Shown here: positions 43,955-54,008 of the stretch, piece by piece
How the letters are laid out: every line of letters starts with the position of its first letter
How positions within the stretch are numbered: position 1 is the first letter of the stretch
NCBI GenBank assembly: GCA_900466475.1
Contig: UBMI01000009.1
Coordinates: 302,480 to 366,479, forward strand
Reading direction: 5' to 3'
DNA length: 64,000 nt
Source of the DNA: Hyphomicrobiales bacterium
Lineage (GTDB): Bacteria > Pseudomonadota > Alphaproteobacteria > Rhizobiales > Rhizobiaceae
Program-made: the position numbers and the translations under genes
The notes under the pieces: model-generated
Seen by the model: the letters and a program-made list of their open reading frames with translations, nothing else
Database searches by the model: none
What the model was told of the DNA's origin: nothing

Positions 43955-44482
43955 ATGTGTACCTTCATCGCACTTCTGCACAGCATCGTCCTCACCTCCG
44001 AGCGACGCGTCATCATGGAGGATCTGCGCACGCTCGCCAAAGAACTCGGCTATCGCGATCCCCGCACATTGGTGTCCACCGGCAACCTCGTTTTCGAGGC
44101 GGATGGAATGCGGCCGCATGAGGTCGAAGAGCAGTTGGAAGAGGCTTTTGAAGAAAAGTTCGGCAAGCATGTCGATATCATCGTGCGCAGCGACTGCACC
44201 TGGATGGCGCTCTGCGGTGCCAATCCCTTCAAGGACGGTATCGGGGATCAGGTGATCGTGCGCGTCAACCGCCTGCCGATCGACCCGGAAAAGGTGGAGG
44301 CACTGAAGCAGCTTCTTGTCGAGGGACAACGAATGAAGCTGGTCGGCTGCGATCTCTGGATCGATTTCCACGGCAAGCCGAGCCAGTCGAAACTGCTTTC
44401 GGCGCTCACGACCAAGCGCATGGGCGTCGGCACGATGCGCAACTGGAACACCGTGCGCGGCCTTTTTGAAATGGTGGTCTAG
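43955..44482 (+). CDS. DUF1697-family protein
   Basis: 175 residues from the ATG at 43955 (MCTFIALLHSIVL). Conserved DUF1697 stretches are EDLRTLAKELGYRDPRTLVSTGNLVFEA and GANPFKDGIGD. Function unknown; cytoplasmic. GGAGG precedes the ATG, which lies one base past the yidD stop. Third gene of the IscU-like/yidD run. Confidence 0.87.
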   Translation: MCTFIALLHSIVLTSERRVIMEDLRTLAKELGYRDPRTLVSTGNLVFEADGMRPHEVEEQLEEAFEEKFGKHVDIIVRSDCTWMALCGANPFKDGIGDQVIVRVNRLPIDPEKVEALKQLLVEGQRMKLVGCDLWIDFHGKPSQSKLLSALTTKRMGVGTMRNWNTVRGLFEMVV

Positions 44483-44601
44483 GCGCCGCCTGAAGAGCAC
44501 GCCACCCGCGCTTTTCGCCTCTCGGCAAAAAAATATACTTGTAGTTGAAAAACTTGGGGATATCACTGTGTTTCCCGCCCCGTTTTTCAAATTTTGCGCT
44601 C

Positions 44602-47199
44602 ATGAAACTCTTTCAATATTTCGCGACCGCGTCGCTCTTTCTTGCCTGCTCCATCGCCAGTTTTTCGGCACACGCTGCAAATGTGACCGACACCACCTGG
44701 GCCGAGTGCCGCCGTCTGGCAGGGGACGACGTCGATGTCGCTTATCTCGCCCATTGGCGGGACGCGCTTGCCGCCTGCCAGACCTATTTAAAGGCGGCCC
44801 CCGACTCTAGGGATGCTCGTTATTTCACACTCGCCAGCCAGTTCAACCTTCAGCAATACGAGCCGGCGCTTGCCGGTTTCGAAGCCCTGGCGGCACAGGG
44901 GCACGCGCCCTCGATGGTCTATCTTGCGACCGCTTATGCGAACGGCAAAGGGCGCCAGCAAGACTTCGACGTGGCGTTGTCTTGGTTGAGAAAGGCATGG
45001 AAAACCGGTGACGCGCGCTCGGCCGAATATCTGGGAGAGATGTATAGGCTGGGGTGGGGTGTTGCTCAGGATTTCGCGACGGCGCGCTTCTATTTCGAGC
45101 TTGCAGATGAACTCGGCTACATCCCTGCCAAACGTTCGCTTGCGTGGCTTTATATTGACGGGGCTGGCGTTCCAATCAACCCCAAGCGAGGTTTCGAGCT
45201 GCTTTCCATAGCGGCGCAGCAAGGGAACGATGTCGCAGCAGCGGAGTTGGCGTATCTTTCCGCCAGGGGCATCGGCACGGAGAAGAACGTTACGCGCGCC
45301 GTCGCCATGTTCGACGATATGGTACGAAGCGGCTCTGTCGAAGGTATGAGAAGGCTTGCGCGATACTATTTGAGAGACGGCGACAAAATCCAGAAAAAGA
45401 CTGCCGTGGAACTGCTTGAGAAAGCGGCCGCGCTTGGTGACGGCGATGCCATGAAACAGCTGGCGGATGTCTATATCGCGGGCAAGGAGTTGCCGCGCGA
45501 CTTCGCCAAGGCCGAAAGCCTGCTGGATGAAGCAATAGGACAGGGAACGCTGGCCGCATACTATGGCAAGGGCATGCTGTTTCTCAATATGCCTGATCGG
45601 CGCTATGGCGAGGCCATGTATTGGCTGAAGGAAGCTGCCGATCGTGGCGACGCCTCTGCCATGGCGTACGTGGGCATGCTCTACGAGGGCGGCAACGGTG
45701 TGCTGGCGGACGAAAGTGAAGCGCGCATCTGGTATGAGAGAGCTGCCAAGCTTGGAAGTACTGCCGGCGCCCGGCGTTTCGGCGACGCGCTCTATTTCGG
45801 AATAGGCGGCCCCCGCGACGTCGCGACTGGCGTAAAATGGCTGGAAAAAGCTGCGGCCTACAGCGACACCTATGCCATGCGGGCGCTCGCCTATTCCTAT
45901 GAAAAGGGTAACGGCCTCCCAAAGGATGCGGTAAAAGCCTTCGAATGGTTCCATAAAGCGGCTGACGCGGGAGATACCGAGGCATTTATCGAGGTCGCCG
46001 ACTGCTTCTATAGCGGCGCCGGGACGACGGCCGACGTCAAAAAATCCTTTGTCTGGTATCTCAAGGCGGCGGAAAGTGGCTCGGCCAAGGCGCAATATTC
46101 CGTCGGGCTTTTATACGGCAGAGGCGAGGGGACAACCCAGGATTCCAGAGAGGCGGTGCACTGGTTCAAGGTCGCGGCAGAGAACGGATATGCCGAGGCC
46201 TTTGTCGAGCTTGGTGACATGTACGCCAATGATGCCACGCTGCCGCGGGACGACGGCAAGTCGACCGACTATCTGGAAAAGGGTGCCGCCGCCGGCAACG
46301 CTACGGCGATGATCCTGCTCGGGATCAAATATGAGGATGGCGATGGGGTCGCCCGAGACTATGCCAAAGCGATCGAATGGTACGAAGCTGCGGCCAACAA
46401 GAAATCCGCCGACGCGATGTATAGGCTCGGGACACTCTATCGCCTGGCGGATGGAAACCAGAAGGACTATGGCAAGGCCCTCGAATGGTTGACGAAGGCC
46501 GGCGCCAACGGCAATGCGAAAGCACAATATTCCCTGGGCGATATGTACGAGTATGGGCAGGGCGTGCCCATTGACCGCTCCAAGGCGCTCAGCTGGTTCA
46601 TGATGGCAGCCTTCAAGCAATACCCCGACGCGATGAATGCCGTCGGCTACTATTATCAGAATGGCATCGCCACGGAAGAGAACCAGACCATCGCTCGCGA
46701 CTGGTATCAGAAGGCGGCCGACGCCGGATCTGCGGCCGGTGCCCTCAATCTCGCGTGGTACTACGAAAGCGGCAAGGATCAGGATCAAGCGATCGCTTTC
46801 AACTATTACAAGAAATCAGCCGAACTCAATTCGGCCGAGGGCATGTTCGCGCTTGGGCGGTTCTACGATGATGGGCTAGGCACTGACGTCAACCGGCAGG
46901 AAGCCATCAAATGGTATCTGCGAGCGGCAGACATGGGCTACAAAAGAGCCGCCTATCGACTTGCCTATGCCTATGACGTGACTTTCAGCTCCGATAATGC
47001 AGCGGAGAACATCCTTCTGGCAATCCGGCAGGGCGACGGACAGATTGCCGATGAGCTGAAATCGTTTTCGCCCTTCACGCGCACGGCGCTGAAAAGAAGC
47101 CTGTCGCGACGCGGTCTCTACGATGGCCCCATGGACGATGAGATCGATCAGCCTCTGAAATCGGCCCTCAAGAACTATAGGAATAGCTATGGCGGATAG
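44602..47199 (+). CDS. Large Sel1-repeat exported protein with peptidoglycan-binding-like C-terminus
   Basis: 865 residues. A signal peptide ends at SAHAA near residue 26. About 20 consecutive Sel1-like repeats follow (for example YLGEMYRLGWGV, SLGDMYEYGQGV, ALGRFYDDGLGT), each about 36 residues. The last 40 residues (LKRSLSRRGLYDGPMDDEID) resemble a peptidoglycan-binding module. Sel1 superhelices are protein-interaction surfaces; related rhizobial proteins such as ExoR regulate or scaffold in the periplasm. An upstream TTG at 44545 is open, but the chosen ATG gives a clean signal peptide. No strong ribosome site. Confidence 0.9.
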   Translation: MKLFQYFATASLFLACSIASFSAHAANVTDTTWAECRRLAGDDVDVAYLAHWRDALAACQTYLKAAPDSRDARYFTLASQFNLQQYEPALAGFEALAAQGHAPSMVYLATAYANGKGRQQDFDVALSWLRKAWKTGDARSAEYLGEMYRLGWGVAQDFATARFYFELADELGYIPAKRSLAWLYIDGAGVPINPKRGFELLSIAAQQGNDVAAAELAYLSARGIGTEKNVTRAVAMFDDMVRSGSVEGMRRLARYYLRDGDKIQKKTAVELLEKAAALGDGDAMKQLADVYIAGKELPRDFAKAESLLDEAIGQGTLAAYYGKGMLFLNMPDRRYGEAMYWLKEAADRGDASAMAYVGMLYEGGNGVLADESEARIWYERAAKLGSTAGARRFGDALYFGIGGPRDVATGVKWLEKAAAYSDTYAMRALAYSYEKGNGLPKDAVKAFEWFHKAADAGDTEAFIEVADCFYSGAGTTADVKKSFVWYLKAAESGSAKAQYSVGLLYGRGEGTTQDSREAVHWFKVAAENGYAEAFVELGDMYANDATLPRDDGKSTDYLEKGAAAGNATAMILLGIKYEDGDGVARDYAKAIEWYEAAANKKSADAMYRLGTLYRLADGNQKDYGKALEWLTKAGANGNAKAQYSLGDMYEYGQGVPIDRSKALSWFMMAAFKQYPDAMNAVGYYYQNGIATEENQTIARDWYQKAADAGSAAGALNLAWYYESGKDQDQAIAFNYYKKSAELNSAEGMFALGRFYDDGLGTDVNRQEAIKWYLRAADMGYKRAAYRLAYAYDVTFSSDNAAENILLAIRQGDGQIADELKSFSPFTRTALKRSLSRRGLYDGPMDDEIDQPLKSALKNYRNSYGG

Positions 47200-47351
47200 G
47201 CGCCCCCTCCCGTCTCTGCGTCGGAAGTGCCTCGCTTTTCCTTTACTCAGACACCAAATATCAGTATCAGGCGGCAGCGGCATCCCGAGCAGATGACGCT
47301 TCCGTTTCAACCACCCGCATTCGTTGGCGGGACTGGACAAGGAGAATTTGA

Positions 47352-49358
47352 ATGTCCCAATCCGTTTCCCTGACATTTCCCGATGGTTCGGTGCGCAGCT
47401 TCCCGGCTGGCGCGACCGGTAAGGATGTCGCCGAATCCATTTCCAAATCGCTTGCCAAGAGCGCCGTCGCCATTGCGATCGACGGTAACGTGCAAGACCT
47501 TTCCGATGCCGTGACCGACGGCAAGATAGAGATTGTCACGCGCAAGGACCCGCGCGCGCTGGAGCTTATCCGGCATGACGCTGCGCACGTGATGGCAGAA
47601 GCCGTGCAGGAACTGTGGCCCGGCACGCAGGTGACGATCGGCCCGGTCATCGAGAACGGCTTCTATTACGATTTCGCCAAGAACGAACCGTTCACACCCG
47701 ACGATCTGCCGAAGATCGAAAAGAAGATGAAGGAGATCATTGCCCGCAATGCGCCCTTCACCAAGCAGATCTGGTCGCGCGAAAAGGCCAAGGAAGTGTT
47801 TGCCGCCAAGGGCGAGCAGTACAAGGTCGAACTCGTCGACGCGATCCCTGCAGGCCAGGATCTGAAGATCTACAATCAGGGCGAATGGTTCGACCTTTGC
47901 CGTGGTCCGCACATGGCCTCCACCGGCCAGATCGGCAGCGCCTTCAAGCTGATGAAGGTTGCCGGCGCCTATTGGCGCGGTGACAGCAACAACGCCATGC
48001 TGTCGCGCATCTACGGCACGGCATGGGCTGACCAGGCCGATCTCGACAACTACCTGCATATGCTGGCCGAGGCTGAAAAGCGCGACCACCGCAAGCTCGG
48101 CCGCGAAATGGACCTGTTCCATTTCCAGGAAGAGGGCCCCGGCGTCGTCTTCTGGCATGGCAAGGGCTGGCGCATCTTCCAGTCGCTGGTCTCCTACATG
48201 CGTCGCCGGCTGGCGGTCGATTATGAAGAAGTCAACGCGCCGCAGGTGCTCGACACCGCGCTCTGGGAAACTTCGGGGCACTGGGGCTGGTATCAGGAAA
48301 ACATGTTCGCCGTGAAATCGGCGCATGCGATGACGCATCCGGAAGACAAGGAAGCGGATAACCGCGTCTTCGCTCTGAAGCCGATGAACTGCCCCGGCCA
48401 CGTGCAGATCTTCAAGCATGGCTTGAAGTCCTATCGCGAACTGCCGATCCGTCTTGCCGAATTCGGTCTCGTGCATCGCTACGAGCCTTCGGGCGCGTTG
48501 CACGGCCTGATGCGCGTGCGCGGCTTCACGCAGGACGACGCGCACATCTTCTGCACCGACGAGCAGATGGCCGCCGAATGCCTGAAGATCAACGACCTGA
48601 TCCTGTCGGTCTACGAAGACTTCGGCTTCAAGGAAATCGTCGTGAAGCTGTCCACCCGTCCGGAAAAGCGCGTCGGCTCCGATGCGCTGTGGGATCGCGC
48701 GGAAGCCGTCATGACCGACGTCCTGAAGACGATCGAGGCGCAGTCCGAGGGACGCATCAAGACCGGCATCCTGCCGGGCGAGGGCGCGTTCTACGGGCCG
48801 AAGTTCGAATATACGCTGAAGGACGCCATCGGCCGTGAATGGCAGTGCGGCACGACGCAGGTCGACTTCAACCTGCCGGAACGTTTCGGCGCCTTCTATA
48901 TCGACAGCAATTCGGAGAAGACGCAGCCGGTCATGATCCATCGCGCCATCTGCGGCTCGATGGAACGCTTCCTCGGCATCCTGATCGAGAACTTCGCCGG
49001 CCATCTGCCGCTGTGGGTCTCGCCGCTGCAGGTCGTCGTCGCCACGATTACTTCGGAAGCCGATGCTTACGGCCAGGAAGTGGCCGATGCGCTGCGCGAC
49101 GCCGGTCTGCATGTCGAGACCGACTTCCGCAACGAGAAGATCAATTACAAGATCCGCGAACATTCCGTTACGAAAGTTCCCGTCATCATCGTTTGCGGCA
49201 AGAAGGAAGCGGAAGAGCGCACGGTCAATATCCGCCGGCTCGGCAGCCAGGAGCAAACGTCGATGTCGCTGGATTCGGCGATCGAAAGCCTTGCCCTGGA
49301 GGCAACTGCGCCCGATATCCGTCGTAAGCTCGAGGCAAAGAAGGCCAAAGCAGCCTGA
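47352..49358 (+). CDS. thrS: Threonyl-tRNA synthetase
   Basis: 668 residues, full length. TGS domain 1-62 ([17 protein letters not shown]), editing domain from about 65 with [10 protein letters not shown], then the class II core with [11 protein letters not shown] (zinc Cys), [22 protein letters not shown] (motif 2), and [17 protein letters not shown] (motif 3); the anticodon-binding domain occupies the last 110 residues. AAGGAG precedes the ATG. No leader regulatory structure was recognised. Confidence 0.98.
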   Translation: MSQSVSLTFPDGSVRSFPAGATGKDVAESISKSLAKSAVAIAIDGNVQDLSDAVTDGKIEIVTRKDPRALELIRHDAAHVMAEAVQELWPGTQVTIGPVIENGFYYDFAKNEPFTPDDLPKIEKKMKEIIARNAPFTKQIWSREKAKEVFAAKGEQYKVELVDAIPAGQDLKIYNQGEWFDLCRGPHMASTGQIGSAFKLMKVAGAYWRGDSNNAMLSRIYGTAWADQADLDNYLHMLAEAEKRDHRKLGREMDLFHFQEEGPGVVFWHGKGWRIFQSLVSYMRRRLAVDYEEVNAPQVLDTALWETSGHWGWYQENMFAVKSAHAMTHPEDKEADNRVFALKPMNCPGHVQIFKHGLKSYRELPIRLAEFGLVHRYEPSGALHGLMRVRGFTQDDAHIFCTDEQMAAECLKINDLILSVYEDFGFKEIVVKLSTRPEKRVGSDALWDRAEAVMTDVLKTIEAQSEGRIKTGILPGEGAFYGPKFEYTLKDAIGREWQCGTTQVDFNLPERFGAFYIDSNSEKTQPVMIHRAICGSMERFLGILIENFAGHLPLWVSPLQVVVATITSEADAYGQEVADALRDAGLHVETDFRNEKINYKIREHSVTKVPVIIVCGKKEAEERTVNIRRLGSQEQTSMSLDSAIESLALEATAPDIRRKLEAKKAKAA

Positions 49359-49377
49359 AACTGCCTTCTTGGACAAT

Positions 49378-49411
49378 GGCAGCGCCCGGCATCGATCTGT
49401 CCGGCGCTGTC
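49378..49411 (+). terminator. Possible thrS terminator
   Basis: Imperfect inverted repeat GGCAGCGCC(C)GG...CCGGCGCTGTC, 20 bp past the thrS stop, without a clear T-run. Confidence 0.35.
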
Positions 49412-49482
49412 AGAAATCTGACATGCAACAGTAATATAGCCGCCACAAAACAGGGGACGGGTTTATCCCGGCAGGCATTAGA

Positions 49483-50322
49483 GTGCGCTTCAAAGAGCTT
49501 TCCTACGCGAACGAACGGGATCCGCGCCTGAAGCGTTGGCTGATCCGCTCCATCGAGGGCCTTTCCGGTCGTGACCGTTACGTACGGCTCTACGACATCT
49601 GGCGCCGCGACATCGTCGGCAAGAGCGATCGCGTCTTCGGCAAGATGCTCGATCTCATCAATGTGGAAGTCGAGGTGAAGGGCAACTGGCCGCTTGAGCC
49701 GGTGCCGACCGAGCCCATCGTCATCGTCGCGAACCATCCCTTCGGCATCGGCGACGGCATTGCGGTACTGGCGCTTGCCGAGCAGCTTGGCCGCCCGTTC
49801 CGGGTGCTGATCCACAATGATCTCCTGAAGGTGCCGGAAATGGCCCCTTACTCGCTGCCGATCTCCTTCGAGGAGACCAAGGAAGCGATGGCAATGAACA
49901 TGAAGAGCCGTCACGAGGCTGTCCGCCTGCTGAAGGAAGGTACGACCATCGTGGTGTTTCCGGCCGGTGGTGTCGCTACAGCAAAGAAGGGTTTCGGCCG
50001 CGCCGAGGACCTGCCTTGGAAAATGTTCCCGGCCAAACTCATCCAGGCGGCGCGCGCCAGCGTGCTGCCGATCTATTTCGAGGGCCAGAACGGCCGGCTC
50101 TTCCATCTCGCCAGCCGGGTTTCGATGACGCTGCGTCTGTCGCTGCTGATCCGCGAATTTCGCCGTCTCTCAGGCAGCACGATCACGGCGCATGTCGGCA
50201 GGGTATTGTCCTGGGAAGAATTGAGCAGCGGCAGCGACCGCAAGGATCTGCTCGTCCGCCTCTTTGACGCCGTCTTCTCGATGGCGCCGAAGAAGAAAGC
50301 CTTCCTCAAGCGCGCAAGCTGA
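49483..50322 (+). CDS. Lysophospholipid acyltransferase-family protein (HPFG/hemolysin-like)
   Basis: 279 residues. The acyltransferase motif is NHPFGIGDG (residues about 85-93), an H-x5-D form instead of the common H-x4-D, and the second block VVFPAGGVATAKKGFGRAED follows. This corresponds to the branch annotated as putative hemolysin or OlsF-like acyltransferases, which esterify lipids at the inner membrane. Start is GTG at 49483. Membrane segments are weak, so it is probably peripheral. The exact lipid product is unknown. Confidence 0.82.
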   Translation: MRFKELSYANERDPRLKRWLIRSIEGLSGRDRYVRLYDIWRRDIVGKSDRVFGKMLDLINVEVEVKGNWPLEPVPTEPIVIVANHPFGIGDGIAVLALAEQLGRPFRVLIHNDLLKVPEMAPYSLPISFEETKEAMAMNMKSRHEAVRLLKEGTTIVVFPAGGVATAKKGFGRAEDLPWKMFPAKLIQAARASVLPIYFEGQNGRLFHLASRVSMTLRLSLLIREFRRLSGSTITAHVGRVLSWEELSSGSDRKDLLVRLFDAVFSMAPKKKAFLKRAS

Positions 50323-50351
50323 AATTTCCCGATCGTTCGGATGCGGCGACG

Positions 50352-51455
50352 TCAGTCGAGGCTGGCGCCATCGCCGTTTTGAAGATCCTCATAAGACGGC
50401 AAAGCCGGCTGCGGCGGAATCTGACCGCCGGGCTGCGGCACGCCCTTCGGCCCGGCGGCGGCCGGTCCCGGGGATAAGGCTGTCGCAGCCGGGGCAATCG
50501 GCTGCTGGGCCTGCTGGTTCTTCATCAGCACTTCGACATCGGTATTGACGCCGGCAGCGACGGTGAAGTCACGCTGATAGATCTTGTCCTTGTTGCGGGC
50601 GACCGCCGTATATTCACCTTCGGACAGGACCATGGTCGGAAAGGCGCTCACGCTTTCGCCGACGCTGTCGCCTGCTGCCGTCAGGATCGACCAGGCCGTA
50701 TCCGCTATCGCTTCGCCACCGGTTTCCGAAACCAGCTTGAAATTGATCTGTGCCGCCCTGTGCTGGATCGTCGCTTCGGTGAGCTTGCCCGCCTCCACCT
50801 GGATGTCGGCCCGGATGCTCGCGTTCACGTCGCCGTATTCGGAAACGACATGATAGGTGCCGGCGTTGAGACGCACGACCGTATTCGGCGGCACATCGGC
50901 CATGACAAGGCCGCGTTCGCCATCGTCGCGCACCTCGGCGGAATAGATCGAGAAGCTCAGCTGATCCGGGCGAATACGGACGTCGGAGCCGGAGACGGCA
51001 TTGAGCAGCAGCCCGCCGGCATCGAGAACCATGACCTGTTTATCGACCTCGCCATCATCCGGCACCGTCAGCTTCTTGGTGACGCCGGCGCGGCCGAAGG
51101 AAACATTGACGAAATAATCTCCGGCAGCGAGCTGGAAGGCCGCAGTGCCGCCACGAGAACTGGCGATCAGCGGCAGCTTGCCGTCATTTCCAGCAACAGG
51201 GCTGAATACATACCAGGAAAGCCCGTCTTCAACCGGCGCGCCATCGGCCGTCAATTTGGCTTCCAGCGAGACATCACGCAGGCGCACGCCTTCCTGAGCC
51301 GCACCCGGCGCGATGAACGCGTTGAGCTTCGGCATTTTGGGCGTGGATTCAAGCTGCTTGAATTCCTTGAAGGCATCCTGGGCGGCAGCGCCAAACGGCG
51401 TCAGCATCAGGGCAAGAGCAAGGCCGATCCGTGCAAAAGGCAAAATGCCAGACAT
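50352..51455 (-). CDS. Secreted protein of unknown function with Pro-rich tail
   Basis: 367 residues. Signal peptide ends near residue 26 (FGAAAQD). The rest is beta-rich with repeated carboxypeptidase-like/fibronectin-like units (AAGDYFVNVSFG, NAGTYHVVSEYGD, SEGEYTAVARNKD), then a Pro/Ala/Gln-rich tail. Each unit has the G(T/D/E)Y(H/F/T)V pattern, so three or four related domains are likely. I do not recognise a named family. Convergent with the acyltransferase gene. Confidence 0.75.
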   Translation of the reverse strand: MSGILPFARIGLALALMLTPFGAAAQDAFKEFKQLESTPKMPKLNAFIAPGAAQEGVRLRDVSLEAKLTADGAPVEDGLSWYVFSPVAGNDGKLPLIASSRGGTAAFQLAAGDYFVNVSFGRAGVTKKLTVPDDGEVDKQVMVLDAGGLLLNAVSGSDVRIRPDQLSFSIYSAEVRDDGERGLVMADVPPNTVVRLNAGTYHVVSEYGDVNASIRADIQVEAGKLTEATIQHRAAQINFKLVSETGGEAIADTAWSILTAAGDSVGESVSAFPTMVLSEGEYTAVARNKDKIYQRDFTVAAGVNTDVEVLMKNQQAQQPIAPAATALSPGPAAAGPKGVPQPGGQIPPQPALPSYEDLQNGDGASLD

Positions 51456-51568
51456 CCTGTTCGTGAACCGATTGACTTCTGAAATCGCAAAGTCCACTTC
51501 AAGACCAATGCCGTGGCAAATTCAAGACCTCCGGCCTCCCTCTGCATACAAATGAGAGTTTCCCCCGC

Positions 51569-52153
51569 ATGAAATCCGATATCAAGTTGATCGATTACCT
51601 CTCCGTGCGCCGCTCCATCCCCGCGTTCCAGATGTGCGAACCTGGACCGGAGAAGCCGGAAATCGAAGAAATCCTGCGCCTTGCTTCACGCGTTCCCGAT
51701 CACGGCAAGCTCGCCCCCTGGCGCTTCATTGTCTATCGCGGCGAGGAACGCGTGCGGCTTGGCGACGAACTGCTGAAGCTTGCCCTCGAAGCAAAACCCG
51801 ATCTGTCCGAGGAAATGATCCAGGTGGAGCGTACGCGCTTTACCCGTGCGCCCGTCATTGTCGGCATCGTCAGCAAGGCTGGCCCGCATTTCAAAATCCC
51901 GGAATGGGAGCAGATCATGTCGGCGGGCGCGCTATGCCTCAATGTCATCCTGGCCGCCAATGCGCACGGCTATGTCGCCAACTGGCTGACGGAATGGTTC
52001 GCCTTCGACGAGCGCGCCTATCCGCTGCTCGGCGTCCAGCCGGGAGAAAAGGTTGCCGGCTTCATCCATATCGGTTCGACGACCTTTCCGCCCGTCGAGC
52101 GTCCGCGCCCTGAACTGACCGAAACGGTGACCTGGGTCGGCGGGGAAGACTGA
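51569..52153 (+). CDS. Nitroreductase-family protein (YdjA-like)
   Basis: 194 residues. An FMN-dependent NAD(P)H oxidoreductase fold: [43 protein letters not shown] and [24 protein letters not shown] are typical. YdjA-like members are single-domain dimers; substrate unknown. Its stop overlaps the next start by one base (TGATG), so it is coupled to the flavin-reductase-like gene, which may share flavin chemistry. Confidence 0.9.
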   Translation: MKSDIKLIDYLSVRRSIPAFQMCEPGPEKPEIEEILRLASRVPDHGKLAPWRFIVYRGEERVRLGDELLKLALEAKPDLSEEMIQVERTRFTRAPVIVGIVSKAGPHFKIPEWEQIMSAGALCLNVILAANAHGYVANWLTEWFAFDERAYPLLGVQPGEKVAGFIHIGSTTFPPVERPRPELTETVTWVGGED

Positions 52154-52755
52154 TGTTCTATACGACGGACACCAATCGGCACGGGCTGGCGCATGATCCC
52201 TTCAAGGCGATCGTGGCACCACGCCCGATCGGCTGGATCGGCAGCAAGGGCAGGGACGGGACGCTCAATCTTGCGCCCTATTCCTTCTTCAACGCGGTAG
52301 CCGACAAGCCGAAGCTGGTGATGTTTTCGTCGATTGGGCACAAGCACAGCCAGCGAAATGCCAGGGAGACCGGTGTTTTCACGTGCAATTTCGTCAGCCG
52401 TAATCTGGCGGAGAAGATGAACCTTTCCTCGGCAGCACTACCCTACGGTACGAGCGAATTCGAATTCGCAGGATTGACACCGAAGCAGGCCGAACTGATC
52501 GATGCGCCCTATGTGGCTGGGGCTTTTGCCGTGCTGGAATGCAAGGTGACCGAGATCATCGAGCCGAAGACGCTGTCCGGCGAGGCGACCGAGAATGTCT
52601 TCGTCTTCGGGCAGGTTGTCGGCATCCATATCGATGAGGCTATCATCAACAATGGCCGGTTCGATGAGGCGCTGGCGCGCCCGGTCGCGCGCATGGGCTA
52701 TATGGACTATTGCGAAGGAAGCGAGGTCTTCGAGATGTTCAGGCCGAAGGTCTGA
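52153..52755 (+). CDS. Flavin reductase-like domain protein (DIM6/NTAB type)
   Basis: 200 residues. AIVAPRPIGWIGSKGRDGTLNLAPYSFFNAV and THAR-like ARETGVFTCNFVSRNLAEKMN are the flavin-reductase-like FMN-binding motifs; YMDYCEGSEVFEMFRPKV is the common C-terminus. It probably binds FMN and transfers electrons or reduces flavin. It overlaps the nitroreductase gene by one base, a pair that recurs in alphaproteobacteria. Confidence 0.88.
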   Translation: MFYTTDTNRHGLAHDPFKAIVAPRPIGWIGSKGRDGTLNLAPYSFFNAVADKPKLVMFSSIGHKHSQRNARETGVFTCNFVSRNLAEKMNLSSAALPYGTSEFEFAGLTPKQAELIDAPYVAGAFAVLECKVTEIIEPKTLSGEATENVFVFGQVVGIHIDEAIINNGRFDEALARPVARMGYMDYCEGSEVFEMFRPKV

Positions 52756-52877
52756 CGGTTTCCGCGTAGCCGCGCAAACCCTAACAAATATGGTGAACCA
52801 ATCATAAACTTTTACAGGCTACCGTCGCTGTATTGAATGAGACGCGAAGGAATCGCGTTCAGTGCTGGGGCGTGGTC

Positions 52878-54008
52878 GTGATCATAGAGGCATTTCTTCG
52901 TTGGGCCGAAACGGCCAAGACCGCCGACAGGGCGGCCGCTGCAAATGCCCTCGGACGCGTCTATCTCAGATGCGAAATGTCGGATGAGCGGCGCGACGCA
53001 GCTGAGAAGGCAATGACCTATCTGCTCGACGATCCGTCGCCGCGTGTGCGCTTAGCGCTCGCCGAAGCGATCGCCTGGGCGCCGCATGCACCGCGCAACA
53101 TCATTCTTTCGCTCGCTGAAGACCAGCCGGAGATCGCCTGCCATGCGGTCACCTGCTCGCCCATCCTGACCGACGCCGATCTCGTCGATCTCGCAGCACG
53201 CGGCAGTGGCACGACACGGATGCTGATTGCGGCACGCGCCCATGTGACGCGCCCGGTTTCCGCGGCACTTGCCGAGGTTGGCGATGAGGACGAAGTTCTC
53301 TGCCTCCTGGAAAACGATGGCGCCACGATTTCCACCCAGTCCCTGAAACGGATTGCCGAACGGCTGGGCGACGTCAGCGACATCAGAAACCTGCTTCTCG
53401 ACCGCATCGACCTACCGGCAGATGCCCGCCAGCTTCTGACACAGCATGTCAGCAATGCGCTGGTCGGCCTGCCGCTGGCGCAGGCGGCAATCGGCCTGCA
53501 GAGGCTGCAGCGCATCAGCCGTGAAGCGACCGAAGCGGCGATCGTTTCCATTGCCGGCGATATCGCGCCCATCGAAGTGCCTGATCTGGTCGAACATCTT
53601 CGCCTGAACGACCGTCTGACGCCGTCCTTCCTCATGCACGCACTCTGCTGCGGCAAGGTGGAGTTCTTCGCTTGCGCCATCGTCAATCTGTCCGGCTGCA
53701 GCGACCGGCGCGTACGGGCAATCCTTGCCACCGGCCGCATGCATGCCGTGCGCGCGCTCTATGAATCGGCAGGTCTGCCGCGGGATATCAGCATCATCTT
53801 CGTGGAAGCGACGTTCCTGTGGCGTGAGGCTTCCCGCAAGACGTCGACCTCGCTGCTCGGCAGCATCTGCGGGCGTCTGCTTCAGAAATTCCACGGCCGG
53901 GTGGGGCAGCATGATGCCGTCGGCGAGCTGCTCGATATGGTGGAGAAGCTGCATGTGGCCGAGCAGCGCCGCTCGGCCCGTGTCTATGCGTCGCTGGCTG
54001 CTGCCTAG
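52878..54008 (+). CDS. DUF2336-family protein
   Basis: 376 residues, all-helical, HEAT-like. FLRWAETAKTADRAAAANALGRVYL at the N-terminus, VRLALAEAIAWAPHAPRNII and LAEDQPEIACHAVTCSPILTDADLVDLAARG are the usual DUF2336 stretches. Function unknown; some members are linked to cell-cycle or stress signalling. The start is probably GTG at 52878 (VIIEAFLRW); GTG at 52872 and TTG at 52833 are possible. Its stop codon overlaps that of the convergent gene by 4 bp. Confidence 0.75.
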   Translation: MIIEAFLRWAETAKTADRAAAANALGRVYLRCEMSDERRDAAEKAMTYLLDDPSPRVRLALAEAIAWAPHAPRNIILSLAEDQPEIACHAVTCSPILTDADLVDLAARGSGTTRMLIAARAHVTRPVSAALAEVGDEDEVLCLLENDGATISTQSLKRIAERLGDVSDIRNLLLDRIDLPADARQLLTQHVSNALVGLPLAQAAIGLQRLQRISREATEAAIVSIAGDIAPIEVPDLVEHLRLNDRLTPSFLMHALCCGKVEFFACAIVNLSGCSDRRVRAILATGRMHAVRALYESAGLPRDISIIFVEATFLWREASRKTSTSLLGSICGRLLQKFHGRVGQHDAVGELLDMVEKLHVAEQRRSARVYASLAAA

